Both the position numbers and the translations under genes were made by a program. Positions 1-11,204 of a DNA stretch of 64,000 nucleotides are shown here, piece after piece. How positions within the stretch are numbered: position 1 is the first letter of the stretch; each line of letters starts with the position of its first letter. Under the pieces are notes generated by a model that ran no database searches, was not told the origin of the DNA, and saw nothing but the letters and a program-made list of their open reading frames with translations. Origin of the DNA: Sporothrix humicola (Eukaryota; Ascomycota; Sordariomycetes; Ophiostomatales; Ophiostomataceae). The stretch covers positions 1 through 64,000 of the forward strand of contig WNYE01000055.1 of the NCBI GenBank assembly GCA_021396245.1, given 5' to 3'.

Positions 1-64
1 CCCCCCCCCCCCCCCCCCCCCCCCCCGCCCGCCCCCCCCCGCGCCCCCCCCCCCCCCCCCCCCC
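1..64. repeat. Interrupted poly-C tract at window edge
   Basis: The first 64 bases are C except for G at positions 27, 31, 41 and 43. The complementary strand is therefore an uninterrupted purine run of mostly G, able in principle to form G-quadruplex structures. It may be a genuine homopolymer, or an artefact next to a contig end or sequencing gap. The sequence alone cannot decide. Confidence 0.9.
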
Positions 65-3000
65 AGAAGAAGGATAATATCCATCCAACAGCCCGTGTGA
101 GATGCAAGTACGGGGCTAGAGAAGCGAGACGACAAGCGATGAAAACAAAACGAGACATGAAGACAGAAGAGAGAAGATAGAAAAATGGATCCAACAGCTC
201 TCGATTTGATCAAACAAGGGAAGGAGAGAAGACGGAAAGGCTAGGGGAACGGGGCCAGATGCAGCCTGGACATCTTGATCAGGGCAAAGAAAGCAAAAAA
301 GATGGAGACAAGAGGAGACCAGACAGGCGCTACTAAGCGCTCGCACGCCCCCTTTCCGCTCGCCGTGTGCCGACCACCCCATCTGCATCCCACGCTAAAC
401 TGCATTGCTGGTGCTGGGTATCAGTGAGAAATTGGGATGAAAATAAGGGAACACGGCCGGCAGGGGCACAAAGCAACGTTGGAGAAAGCGATAGAATCTG
501 GGCGCAGAAGAGGAAAAAAAATTGAAGAGGGCAGAGGAGGGGGTGTCAAAATTTGAAATTCTGGGCACGAAAAGGGAAGGGAGAAAAATAAGAAAAGAAA
601 AAAAAAGGCACAAATTTCTTGAAAATCAAAGTCAAGACGGGACACAAAAGAAAACAAGAAAACCCAGGCGCTGCGGGCTGATGGGGCCGGCCGCAGGTTG
701 GGCCGCACCGACTTTCTTTGCTTCCGACCGCATCCCATCCCGGTAATGCAGGCTCGGTTTGCCTGCTTCTCGCCTTGTCTTTTTCAACGAATTGCTTTTT
801 TTGCTGTTTGCTCTTAATTGTGTACGTCGTAAGGCTCTGGTAAGTGGGTCGCAAATGCCCTCGTCCGATTTTATTTCTCCTTGACATTACGTTGTACTTT
901 TGTGGTGTCTGCTTTTGATTTTGATTTTGATTCTCTCTTCCCCTGCCTCCCCAGAAATATTTTTTGTGCAATGGCAGAGACCGCCTTTTCGAAAAAGAAA
1001 GGAAAACCACGGAGTATTACAACCCTCTTCTGTTCCCTCCTGGGTCTCAAAACTCGGGGGTGGGAGCACAACATGTGGTGGCGCCAGGGACAATGTGGCC
1101 CAAAGAAAGACACAACGGTCGGTGTGAGAGATTGTGGGAGGCACTTCGGATTGACAGGTGCCCCCCTCTTTGTTTTCCTTTTTTTTCCCATCACCTTGCT
1201 TTGTCTTGCCTTGCCATTTAGGTTTCTTCGGGGTGTTTTGTCCTTTTCGTGCAAGGTACTCGATATCCCACATTCTTACATTGAGGTTCCCTATTGTATC
1301 TCTTGTCTCGGCAGCTGCTTGCATATGTCCACGCGGATGTGGTCTCTGACAGGATCAAACCCTTGGGAAGGCACTGCAGTATCCGCACCAAGACTGGATA
1401 TGCGATATGTGACTTACTTGTGCCTCGCCTGGCGGCTCCTCTTTGACAATTGCAACACACACGACACGCTTGCCTCCCCTTGCAGCCTTGCCGCCTACCA
1501 TCTTTTTGTTTTATTTTTCAAACAAAAAAGCGGTGGCCTCGTCTGGCCGCGTGGAGTCACACTGCCTTATCAGGCCTTCTTGTCTCTTTGCCAGACCTTT
1601 TTCCTGTCTTTTTTTTCCTCTTCTCTCCTTGTCATATTTTATATTTCGTCTTGTCTTTTTTTTTGTTTTCGGGTACGCCCCTTTCCTCGTTTTACCCCTG
1701 ATACACTCTCCACACACCCATTTTGAATTTCTTTCTCACGTTGCTGAATAAAAAAGTACCTTTACGACGTACGAGCGCAGATATATGCTCCGTATCCGAC
1801 ATATGGGCATCGTTTTTGTTCATCGGGCGGTTTGGAAGATCTTATCCTGCTATTTTTCTTTTTGGTTTTACTTTTGGTTTTATTTCATGGCACACGCAAG
1901 TACGAGGTACGATTGCCCTTTTTTGCTCCGAATTTCCAACAGGGCTGCCAGCCTGCTTTGGCTTGAATTTGGATAGGACGGGAAATTCGCACCAATGGGT
2001 CCCGACGTGTTTGAATTGGGATAAGACGCGGAAAGCCGTGCGACATTATCGTGGACGAGCGCGTGTTTTTTTTTTTTGTCTTCCTTCTTGTTCGCGTGCT
2101 CGGCGCGCGAGGTGCGGCTGTTTTCACCAAAACGATCGAGACGGAAAAGGAAGAAGAAAATCGGGAAAATAAAATCAAAAAGGTCGAAACTGGAAAGATT
2201 TGACAAGGGAAAGACGAGGATTGTGCAGGGGTAGCAGCAGCTGAACTGGACGAAAGGACCCTCCGAAAAAGGCGAGATTGCCCAGGGGGCGTTTCTTTTT
2301 TTCTTTTGTATGGGGTATTACTGTGTACGATGTAGCTGTTTTCTCTCCTCTTTGCTTTTTTCTTTCCCTTCCTGCCCAAGTTCCCAAGCAAAGTCCGCCT
2401 CGTTTTGTCTCGCTGCCTTGCCTTGTCTTGGGTGTCTCGGTGCCTCGTTTTATTCAACAGATCGTTTCCCCTCAAGGATTTTCCAGGATTGCTACCCTCC
2501 TTCTTTTTTTTCTTTTTTTCTATTTTTCTTTTTTTCTTTTCTCTGTCTTTCTTGTCTTTCCCCTTCTTTTTTCACACTCTCCGCGCAAAGGCCGCAAATT
2601 GGCCCGAGCCTGGCCGCGTCTATTTTGTAAGATATCTGGAGTGCAGCATGGCCTGGTCTGGCCTGTCCAGTGGCACTCGCCATGGGGTACGACAAGGTGT
2701 TAATGAGCTCGTACTCCCGTTTAGTATGGAGACAATGCTACGGATGCACGCGTCGAGGAACGGCAGATGGACCAGGCTTCGTTCAAGGACAGAAAAACGT
2801 CGGTATCTTACTTCGTACAGCGTAGCGTAGTAGGCCATTGACAAATGTCTGCCCGATGATATCCTGAACATCAGTACGTCGTATGGCCATGACTGTTGGT
2901 GCTTCTGACGGGGATGTTCCGCCACTGCCATGATGGACGAGAAGCACAGATGCAGGTACGGGAAACAGATTGATGTGTTCCGGCGCACAGAGATGGGTTT

Positions 3001-3921
3001 AGCATCACTCTGTTGTGTTTGGCTTTATTTCATTATTATTTATTTTTTGCCCCCTTTCTTTTCCCGATCCTTCAAGCCCCCGGCGCATTACCTGTTTTGA
3101 TCTTGTCTGTTGGTTTCGCGTCGTACTTTCGTATCTCACTCCTCACTCTTCTCCAGTCAAAGCTGTGCCTGTTGGAAGCTGTGGATAAAAATCTCGTTAT
3201 TCATTTCCTATTTTCTAATATTTTGTGCACGGAAAAGGCATACCGCCTGCCTTGTATGTCATGTCACCCTGTTCCCTCGTTGCTATGATCTCTAGTGCTT
3301 TTAAATCTATCCCTCCGGGTATCGTAATGTCTTGCTGTTTTTGTTGTTGGTTTTTGTTGTTGGTTTTTGTTGGTTATTTTTTGTAGGTCACTACCATTTT
3401 TGTGTGATTGATCAATGGCCCCCAAAGCACAAGGGGGTAGGAGAGAGTAGTAAGAGCCTCGATGGAGAGCGAGGCGGAGGAGGCGGCCTCCATGGCTAGA
3501 GTAGAGTAGTAGAGTAGAGGTAGAGGCGAATTAAGGCCCTTCTGGGCCCCCATCGACCACCTGGCCGCGCCAACATTGCCGTTTTGTCGTGGCAAATATT
3601 CAAAACGTGTCTGCTCGGACCGTTCTTGAAGGCTATGAGCCTCCAGCAGGCACAGACAGAACCTCTCCTTGGCTCGTATATTGCGAGAAGGAACGAGGAG
3701 ATGAGAGTGGCAATGCGGTCAAAAGACCAGCCGCTGCCCTCTCTGTCTCTGTATCCTGTTCTCTCCAGTCCCCCGTGCCTGGCCATTCGATCACAGCGGT
3801 CAGGCCGAAGTGAGTTTCGGCCCGTTGCCGCAGTTCATCCCCAACATACAGCACACCTCCGCATGCTGTATTGTTTCTCTCGAGTTTGTAGCTTGTGACC
3901 CCAAACAGTTGGGTATGAAAA
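65..3921. other. Gene-free stretch left of DRG1
   Basis: I see no supportable gene in these 3.9 kb. Open frames here are short or lie in biased sequence and show no recognisable domain. Bases 65-720 are purine-rich on the plus strand, so CT-rich on the minus strand. Bases about 1,440-2,600 are strongly CT-rich on the plus strand. In filamentous fungi such tracts often mark promoters and 5' leaders, so this could hold the leader of a minus-strand gene beyond the left edge and an unrecognised plus-strand transcript. The part nearest 3,921 should contain the DRG1 3' UTR. Confidence 0.5.
3338..3373. repeat. 13-nt tandem repeat, TTTTTGTTGTTGG
   Basis: Two full 13-nt units (3338-3350 and 3351-3363) are followed by a partial third, giving a GT-rich microsatellite-like tract. 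It lies downstream of the DRG1 stop codon and could sit in its 3' UTR on the opposite strand. Confidence 0.85.
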
Positions 3922-5246
3922 TCAGCGCTTGACAATCGTCACTAAAAGAAGAGGACGGTTAGCAATTGCTCGACAAAATTAAAGGTGAGAAGAGAGTGGA
4001 GAAGACATACCAATATCCTCGTCGCACAGCTCGTGCGACAGACCGACACGCTGCGGCTGGTGCTTGACGGACTTGCCGTAAACAACGGCCGTCTTGAACT
4101 GCTCGAGAATGCTTCTGTGGATGGCGTTACACTGTGAATGTTAGTACAGACTGAACAAAATTACTAACAACACAAGCACCTATACTTACGAAATCTTCAA
4201 TGGTGCACTTGCTGGCGCGCAGGACAACGGGCGCCGAGTAATCGGGCAGCTTGCCCTTGGGCTTCGTGTACACGCGCACCAGGCTGAGCTTCTCCCACAT
4301 GGCCTCCATCAGTTCGTCGACATTCCAGCCATGCTCGGAGCTGATGGGCACGGCGTTGGGGATCCGGTAGAGCAGGTCGAGCTCCTCGATGGTGATGGCG
4401 TCGATCTTGTTGAGGACGTAGATGACGGGGATGTAGCTGCGGCTGCGTGCCTCGAGCACATCAATCAGGTCGTCGACGGTGGCGTCGCAGCGGATGGTAA
4501 TGTCGGCCGAGTTGATGCGGTACTCGCTCATGACAGCGCGGATCTCGTCGTTGTCAATGTGCGTCAGCGGGACGGTGTTGGTGATGTTGAGGCCGCCCTT
4601 ATCCTTCTTCTTGAAGGTGATGTTGGGCGGCTGCTTGTTGATGCGGATACCGAAGCCCTCGAGTTCCTGCTCAATAACGCGCTTGTCGGTGAGCGGCTTG
4701 TTGACGTCGAGCACGATAAAGATCAAGTGGCACGTCTTGGCAACGGCAATGACCTGGCGACCACGACCACGGCCGTCCTTGGCACCCTCAATGATACCGG
4801 GCAAATCGATCATCTGCAGCGGCGCGCCGTTGTACGTGACCTGGCCAGGCACACTTGTCAGGGTGGTGAATTCGTAGGCGGCGGCCTCGGAGTGCTGGCC
4901 GGTCAAGCGGCTCATCAGCGTACTCTTGCCGACCGAGGGGAAACCGATGAAACCGATACTGGCGACACCCGTGCGGGCAACGTCGAAACCTGCACCGCCG
5001 CCGCCGCCGCCGGAGCTCGGCATCAACAGCTCGCGCTTCAGCTTCGCGAGCTTGGCTTTGAGCTGGCCCAGATGGTACGAGGTGGCCTTGTTCTTCTGCG
5101 TCCGGGCCATCTCGTCCTCCACCTGCTTGATCTATTGTGTCGAAACAAGGGTTAGAAACATGGTCACAGGCGAGCAGCTACTTCGATTGAGCTCCTAGTA
5201 ACCATCGCTAGAGCGGGAAACGCACCTTTTCCACGGTCGTCGACAT
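3922..5246 (-). CDS. RBG1: DRG1/Rbg1 family ribosome-associated GTPase
   Basis: This is a developmentally regulated GTP-binding protein of the Obg superfamily, a translation-associated cytosolic GTPase. Four exons (5246-5226, 5131-4190, 4131-4011, 3941-3922) give 367 residues, the usual DRG1 length. The G1 loop (GFPSVGKST) lies near residue 70, DLPG near 114 and NKID near 247. The protein starts MSTTVEK and continues into the family-typical [18 protein letters not shown]. The spliced C-terminus carries the TGS domain and ends EDIVTIVKR. Donors GTGCGT, GTAAGT and GTATGT pair with AG acceptors and keep frame. The 21-nt first coding exon and 20-nt last exon are easily missed by gene finders. It lies head-to-tail about 1 kb downstream of the ankyrin gene. 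Assignment is firm; the partner protein (Tma46/DFRP1 type) is known from the family, not seen here. Confidence 0.96.
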
Positions 5247-6262
5247 AGTGGCGGTTTGTGTCGCGAAGAGCGCGAACTCTCTATGTGGTTTGTGGCGGGG
5301 TTGTTTACGGGTGCAAAAGTTGCTGCTGTTCGGGGTGAAAGGCTGCTCCCGTATGTGTCTGCAAGAACGGGGAGATACGGCGTTGTCGCGTTGGTAAGGT
5401 TCTGTCAAAGGAAGGTCGTGTGCGAGGTACGCAAAGTGTCGATGATGATGTCGAAATTGTACAAATTGTACTCAGTACGCTGCAAAAAAAGATTTTGGCG
5501 GGGCGAGAATATTCGTGGGGAAAGTTTCCAGCGAGCGAGGGGCCCTACTCTTACCTGTTTTCGAGTCGCCACTTTTCATTGGCCACTGGACCGCTCAAAG
5601 GCAGCAGACCCACTTTCACATCACCACTTTTCCCTTCACATTTACCATTCATAATGTCACAAGTTAGCAATGTCAAAGAAGTATTGGAACAATAATATTG
5701 GGTATTGTATTTCAACGGCAAATAAAAAACGAAAGAAAAATACTATCTATCCGCTGACCGCAACCGCCTCGTCCAAAGGCCTCAGCGGGCCGCTGCATAT
5801 GGTCCGTAAAAAGCCCATGCACGGGCACTGCTAAACTACAAAGCATATATAATATATAGTAACACAGCAGCTGTGCCTTATAAAAAAGGCTAGCCAGTAA
5901 AGACCTGGAGCAAAGCGCCGCCCAGTAGGTTGTGGGAAGTGACAAAGGAAATTGTGCCTGATCGTTTTCCAGCCAAAACGTCCGTAACTGAACACAGTCA
6001 TAATGCCAACAAAAGCAAAGAGAAAGGGGCGAAACAAAACCCAAGAAGCCCATTTCCCAAAACGCTGCGCCCAAACACCAGCCGTAAATAGAAGGGAGAC
6101 AGAAAAAAGAGACAAAGAAAAGGAAACAAGGAGAAAACAAAATGAAAAGTGAAGACAAAAGAAGAGGAAGGAGAGAGCGATCGAGGTCTTGCACGGTGAA
6201 GACCTCTAAGAAAAAGGCATTGTCGACGGGCCGAGAAACATTGTGTGATTGACAATATGCAA
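5247..6262 (-). promoter_or_regulatory. Intergenic: DRG1 promoter and ankyrin-gene 3' end
   Basis: This 1-kb gap separates two tandem minus-strand genes. An ATTGG at 5578-5582 reads as a CCAAT box on the minus strand, about 330 bases upstream of the DRG1 start. Bases 5700-6200 are AT- and purine-rich and probably include the 3' UTR of the ankyrin gene. No gene is supported here. Confidence 0.5.
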
Positions 6263-9200
6263 TCAGCCACTCCGGGCGCCGTTGGTGCCATTGGCAGAGT
6301 GGACGGGGAGAGATGCGAAGTGCTCGGAGCCGGTGCCGTTAGTTCCGTTCACGCGGGTCGTGCCGTTAACGTGGCCCGGCTCTGTCGCGTCGAGTGAGGC
6401 GATCCCATTCTGCTGTTGACGTCGCACAAGGGCAGCATAGGCGGGGTGGTTCATCGGATCCACGCCCAAAGCCCGTGACCTGGATGCGAATTCGGGGTCA
6501 TCAGCGGCAAGAGCCCGCAGACCGTCGCGTGGCACAGGTAGCGCCGGAGGAGGCGCCTTGCGTTTGCGGTCTATGCCGGCCGTCTTTTGGTGGGTGAAGA
6601 TGCCATCTCGGTAGTACTTGGCTCCGGGAGCAAATCCGTGGTAGTCCTCGGCATTGGGGTCGGTCTTCCATTTTTTGGGCAGCACCATAGGCTTTGCCAT
6701 GTCGACAGGAAGCTCGCGGTACATCACCGCAAGTTGCATGCCACGAAGATGAGGAGCTCTGGAAACGGCATCCATGAAGTCGGAGACCTATAAAATGAAA
6801 GTGGTTAGCCCAGGTTTGCAAAATAGAAACAGTGTATATGAAGGAAAATTTGCGTACCTTGACAAAGAACATGTCCGTCGCTGCATACTTCTCCCAGGCC
6901 GCGAGACAAAGATCCTCAAGGTCCAGTGAGCCCAGCTCGGTTGGGTCTTGCGCGCCGTAGTAGCCTGGAATCTGTCTGCCGAGGTCGTAGAATGTCGGGT
7001 CCGTCAGAGCATAGCGGTCGCGCTCGAGGCGCCAAATGGCTAACTTTGCAGCCTCGCTGGCTGGCTGGCGTGGCCATGCCGAGAATCGCGCCAGTGTCAA
7101 ATCCTTCTCGCCGAGAACCAGAGCCGCCTGTGTGTTCAACAGCCATTGCTCGCGGCCCTCCTCGGTGCCGTTGGCCGCGGCATCGATGCAGTCGTAGCGG
7201 AGGCCCTGCATGGTCCTAAAAAGGTAGGCTGTGGCGGATTGCTTCGGGTCGGGGCAGAGACTGAGCCATTGCAGAGCAGGTGGGAGTTTGGAGATTCTGG
7301 CGCGCTCTTTCTCCTCGTCTTGGCGACGGCGGAGTTCCTCGGCCGCCCTCTGCTCGGCAAGGAGGCGTTCTTGTTCGCGTCTCTTGCGCTCCTGTTCTTC
7401 GAGCTTGCGGCGGGCTTCCTCGGCGGCTTCCTTTTCGAGCTGTTCGCGGCGAAGGCGTTCCTCCTCTTCTCGCTTCTTGCGCTCTTCCTCCTCGAGCTTG
7501 CGCTTGCGCTCCTCTTCTTCTTGCCGGCGCTTCTTCTCTGCCTCCTCCTCTAGCTTCTTCTTTTCTTCTTCTTCCTTGCGCTTCCGCTCTTCTTCCTTGC
7601 GACGGCGTTCTTCATCCTCGAGCTTCTTGCGCTGCTTCTGCTTCTCCTCCTCCTCCCTCTTCTTCTTGTCCTCGAGCTCCTTCTTCTCAGCTTCTTCCTT
7701 CAGCCTGGCTTCCTCCTCAGCTTCTTCGCGCTTGCGTTTCTCCTCTTCCTTCTTCCGCTTTTCTTCCTTTTGCCGCTTCTCGTCCTCTTCTTCCTGGCGG
7801 CGACGGCGCTGGGCTTCTTCGTCTTTCTTCTTCGCCTCTGCCGCCTGCGCTTGAGATTTGGCCTCGGCCTTCTTCTTCTTATCCTCGTCCTTTTGGCGCG
7901 CAACGTCCGCTTCGGCCGCTGTGGATGCGCCGCTCGACCGCCGTTCAGAGCTCACATCAGCCATCTCGACATCGATGTCCTCGGACTTAACGTGGATACT
8001 CTTCTCGACGGGCGATACGGACTGCTTTGAAGAGTCCTGTCGGCCGCGGTCGGATGATGGGTCGCGCTTCTTGGTTTTGGTGGCAGAAGATGATTTCCGT
8101 TCATCGTCGTCGCGTCGCTTTTGATTTGATGGCTTGGAGGCAGCAGGTGTCTTGGTTGGGATGTCGTCGGGTGGTGCGCTGCCTTTGGATAGTCGCCTCT
8201 CTTTTCCGGTTCCGTTGTCGACTTCCAGTTTCCTTCTTTTGATGGGAGCTTCGTTGAAATCTTTGTCGGAGACACTTGCATTTGGTGGCGTTTCGCTGAG
8301 TCTGTTGCGCTTGATAGACCCCTCGCCTGCCACACCTGGCGCAGCATCTTTGGACCCCTCCTTTTTCAACTGGCGCGTGCGGTCGCGGTCACGGTCGCGG
8401 ATTTTCTCAGTCCGGGGTTTTTCTTTATCGGTGGCTGAGTCATCAGGGCGAGGGCTGGACGAGCCCTTGGGCGGCGTTGGAGCTTTGCTTGAAGCTATGC
8501 TAGCTCGCCGTTGCTTTTCGCGCTCACGTTCTTTTTCGCGAACCTTCTCGTCCTTAAGTTCTCGGCCGGAAATGAGCTTCTTCCTGCGGGGTTTGGCTGT
8601 CTCGCCTTCTGAGGAGACAGCAATACTGTCGGAATCCAGCTTCTTTGACTTTGTCGACTGCTTTGACGGGGGTGGTGTGTCGCGGTTGGTGATACTTGCA
8701 CTAGGGCTGCGCTCACTGCGTTGTCTCGATTTGGCCGCCGATGCAGTTGAAGCTTTTTGGTCAGACGATCGCTTCTGTGAGCCCTTTTCATCTCGAGCAG
8801 CGGAAGCCGTCCCGCTCGTAGTGGTGGTGCCAACTTTCGTGCCTGTCGCGGCTTTCTTTGGCCGTTCTTGTGATGGGCTGGCATTTTTCCGCTTTTGCGA
8901 TGATCGTGGTGTCTCGTCAGCAACCTCAGAAGCACGTGATCTCCGGGATTCGCTGTCCTTCGATCTACCGTTGTGCAGCTTCTTGTATTTGTCGTATGCC
9001 TTCTTAAGCATATCCTCCTCATCTTGCCAATTCGGGCCTTGTCGTTCTCGAGCGATTTCATAGTATGTCTGCCCGTTGTATCGTTTCGTAGGATCAAAAG
9101 ATGCTTGGTCAAGGAGAAGGGAAATAATTTTGATGTTCTCTTGACCAATGGCAGCAAGAATCGGGGTCGCGTGTTCGGCCGGGGCATTTGGGATGGGTTC

Positions 9201-11204
9201 GGGGTCGGGGTTAGCCTGGCCGAGAGCGAGCAGCAATTGCAAGATAACATCATGGCCACCTCGCGACGCGGCAACCATTGACTCGGGGTCGTCGCAACTC
9301 TCGCGGACGTTCAAAATGCGCATAACATTTTCTTCGTCGCCACGGCCAGCAGCCAATCGAAGTGTCTTGTCGTCCATTGGCATATAGAGCAGATGATTGC
9401 TCGTCTTCGTTGCCCGCAGTGTTCCTGCCCTGCGAGATGTCGGTGCCGGCGACCTTTGGGGGCTCTCGGGTTGATGAGAGTTGCGTGCGTCGTCAGTCTC
9501 GTGACGATGTTCTTCGGAAGTGAATCGCCGGCCGACATTTTTCTTGGCTTCGATTAATGCCGCCCGTATTTCTTCACAGTTGTCTATTTCCTCAGTTGCG
9601 CGGTCGAGCGGTTCCTCTCCGTTGACGTTGGCTTTGCGGGGATTGACGCCAGCATCCAGTAACAGTTTGACGACGTCGAGGTGGCCGTTGTCAACAGCAT
9701 CCAGAAGTGGGGTGTCTTTGTCACGGTTGACGCAATCCAATTGACAACCGGCATTGATCAAAAGCTTCACAATGTCGCCATACCCATTAAGGGCAGCAAT
9801 CTGAAGCGGCGTGTTGCCAGCAAAGTCGGCGGTGTTGAGGTCGTTAGGCCGTTCCTTCAATCTCTGCTTGGCAAGCTCAACCTCGCCCCTAGCACAAGCC
9901 CTAGCTAGCAATGTCTGGCCGTGGGCATCGAGGTGTTTCTTGTTCGTTGACGTTTTTGCTGGAGATGTGGCAGACTCCGCAGTTGCTGGAGTTGCAAGGC
10001 TGCGACCTTTTACGCCCCTGATATGAGGGCTCCCACTCGCAGTACTGTCGTCTGAGTTGTAGTCCGTTGATTGCAATGGAGCAGGGACTCTCTTCTTTTT
10101 AAGACCGAGCCCACTGGGTTGAGATTGGAGTTGTGTGGAAAGACTGCGCCGATGCGAGCGAGCCTGCGGGGAAACCGATCTGTTTTGCGAGGTGTCCCTG
10201 TTGCCTCGCGCCGATGCCTTACCATTAGCATTGCCGTTGCTACCGAGGCTGTTCCGCGACGAGTCCTTGCCAGAAGACCTGCTCGAAGAATGCGAAGTGC
10301 CATCGCCACCAGCACCAGCACTCGCCAACCGTAAACGGCGGGCACTGTGAACCTCGGTCTCATCGTCTGATTCCACCTTGGGTGCCTTCCGTTTGTGGGG
10401 AACGAGTTTCTCTGGAGGCCGTAGCCTATCCTTCGACGCGGTTGATGAGGAACGTTTCGGTGATTTGGTGCGCTGGTTGCGATCATGTTCAGAATCCGAT
10501 CCTGAGTGCGGACGTGAAGAGGTGTTGCGGCTTCTTGGGGGTGATGCTGGTGCTGAGCTGAGGCTGCTCGAGGTGTCTTTGCTGCGTGCGCTCCCTGGCT
10601 GGAGTCGGTCGTGGAGTCGCTTTTTCTTGGGTTGTGTTACTGCGGAACCGTCCGCGGCATCGCCGGCCTTGTCTCCTTTGTCTCTTTTCTCAGCTGAGCC
10701 GTCCTTCTTGTCTGCAGCTTGCCTTCGAGACGTCAAGCCCTGGTCGGCAGATGACGCAGATGTGCCGTTGGGTTTGTCTTTGTCCTCGTGCTTGATTACT
10801 TTTCGGCTTCGTGGCTTTGACGGCGAACCGTCCTTTGACAAGACAATCGTCTCCGCTTCTGAGTTGCCGTCTGTTCCCCCATCGTCATCTTGTTTGTCGC
10901 GAGACGAGGACGCAGTTGCCTTGCCATCGCGCGTTGATGTCGGAGACGTAGTTCGTGTATTTGAGCTTCGGGATCGATCCTTGTTCGAAGACGACGATGA
11001 CGAGATTCCCGGTTTTGTTGATGATTTTGGATCCCTCGAGGATGGCGGCACGGCTCGAGACAAAGTGGGTGACCTGTTCACTGACGCGGCAGAGGAAGTT
11101 GAGGATGATTTCTGTCGCTGCGAATCAGGGACACGCGAAGAGGAGGCGGTGGATGAAGCATTAGGCTTCGTGGACGTGGCCTCGCTGGCATTCTGCGCAT
11201 CCAT
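6263..11204 (-). CDS. Large ankyrin-repeat protein, Hos4-like (Set3 complex candidate)
   Basis: Two exons (11204-6858 and 6787-6263; intron donor GTACGC, acceptor TATAG) encode about 1623 residues. The order is a long Ser/Lys/Arg-rich disordered N-terminus (1-420), ankyrin repeats at about 425-530 (for example TPLQIAALNGYGDIVKLLI), a second ankyrin-like block at about 611-715, more disordered basic sequence, a Glu/Lys/Arg-rich helical stretch at about 1103-1300, and a compact conserved-looking C-terminal region from about 1301. This architecture matches fungal Hos4-type proteins, ankyrin subunits of the Set3 histone deacetylase complex; that match is from memory. I chose the start at 11204 (MDAQNASE). 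An in-frame ATG at 11279 would add 25 residues of poor composition. A chromatin role is inference; the alternative is an unrelated ankyrin scaffold protein. Confidence 0.75.

Noticed and set aside
881..1726. 281-codon plus-strand open frame
   Set aside because: No recognisable domain. Composition reflects T- and C-rich sequence, and overlapping frames on both strands are similarly open.
4331..5155. 274-codon plus-strand frame opposite DRG1
   Set aside because: It is the mirror of a well-conserved GTPase exon, and its Val/Asp/Leu-rich sequence has no family resemblance.
8134..9063. 309-codon plus-strand frame opposite the ankyrin gene
   Set aside because: Antisense shadow of a Ser/Arg-rich coding region.
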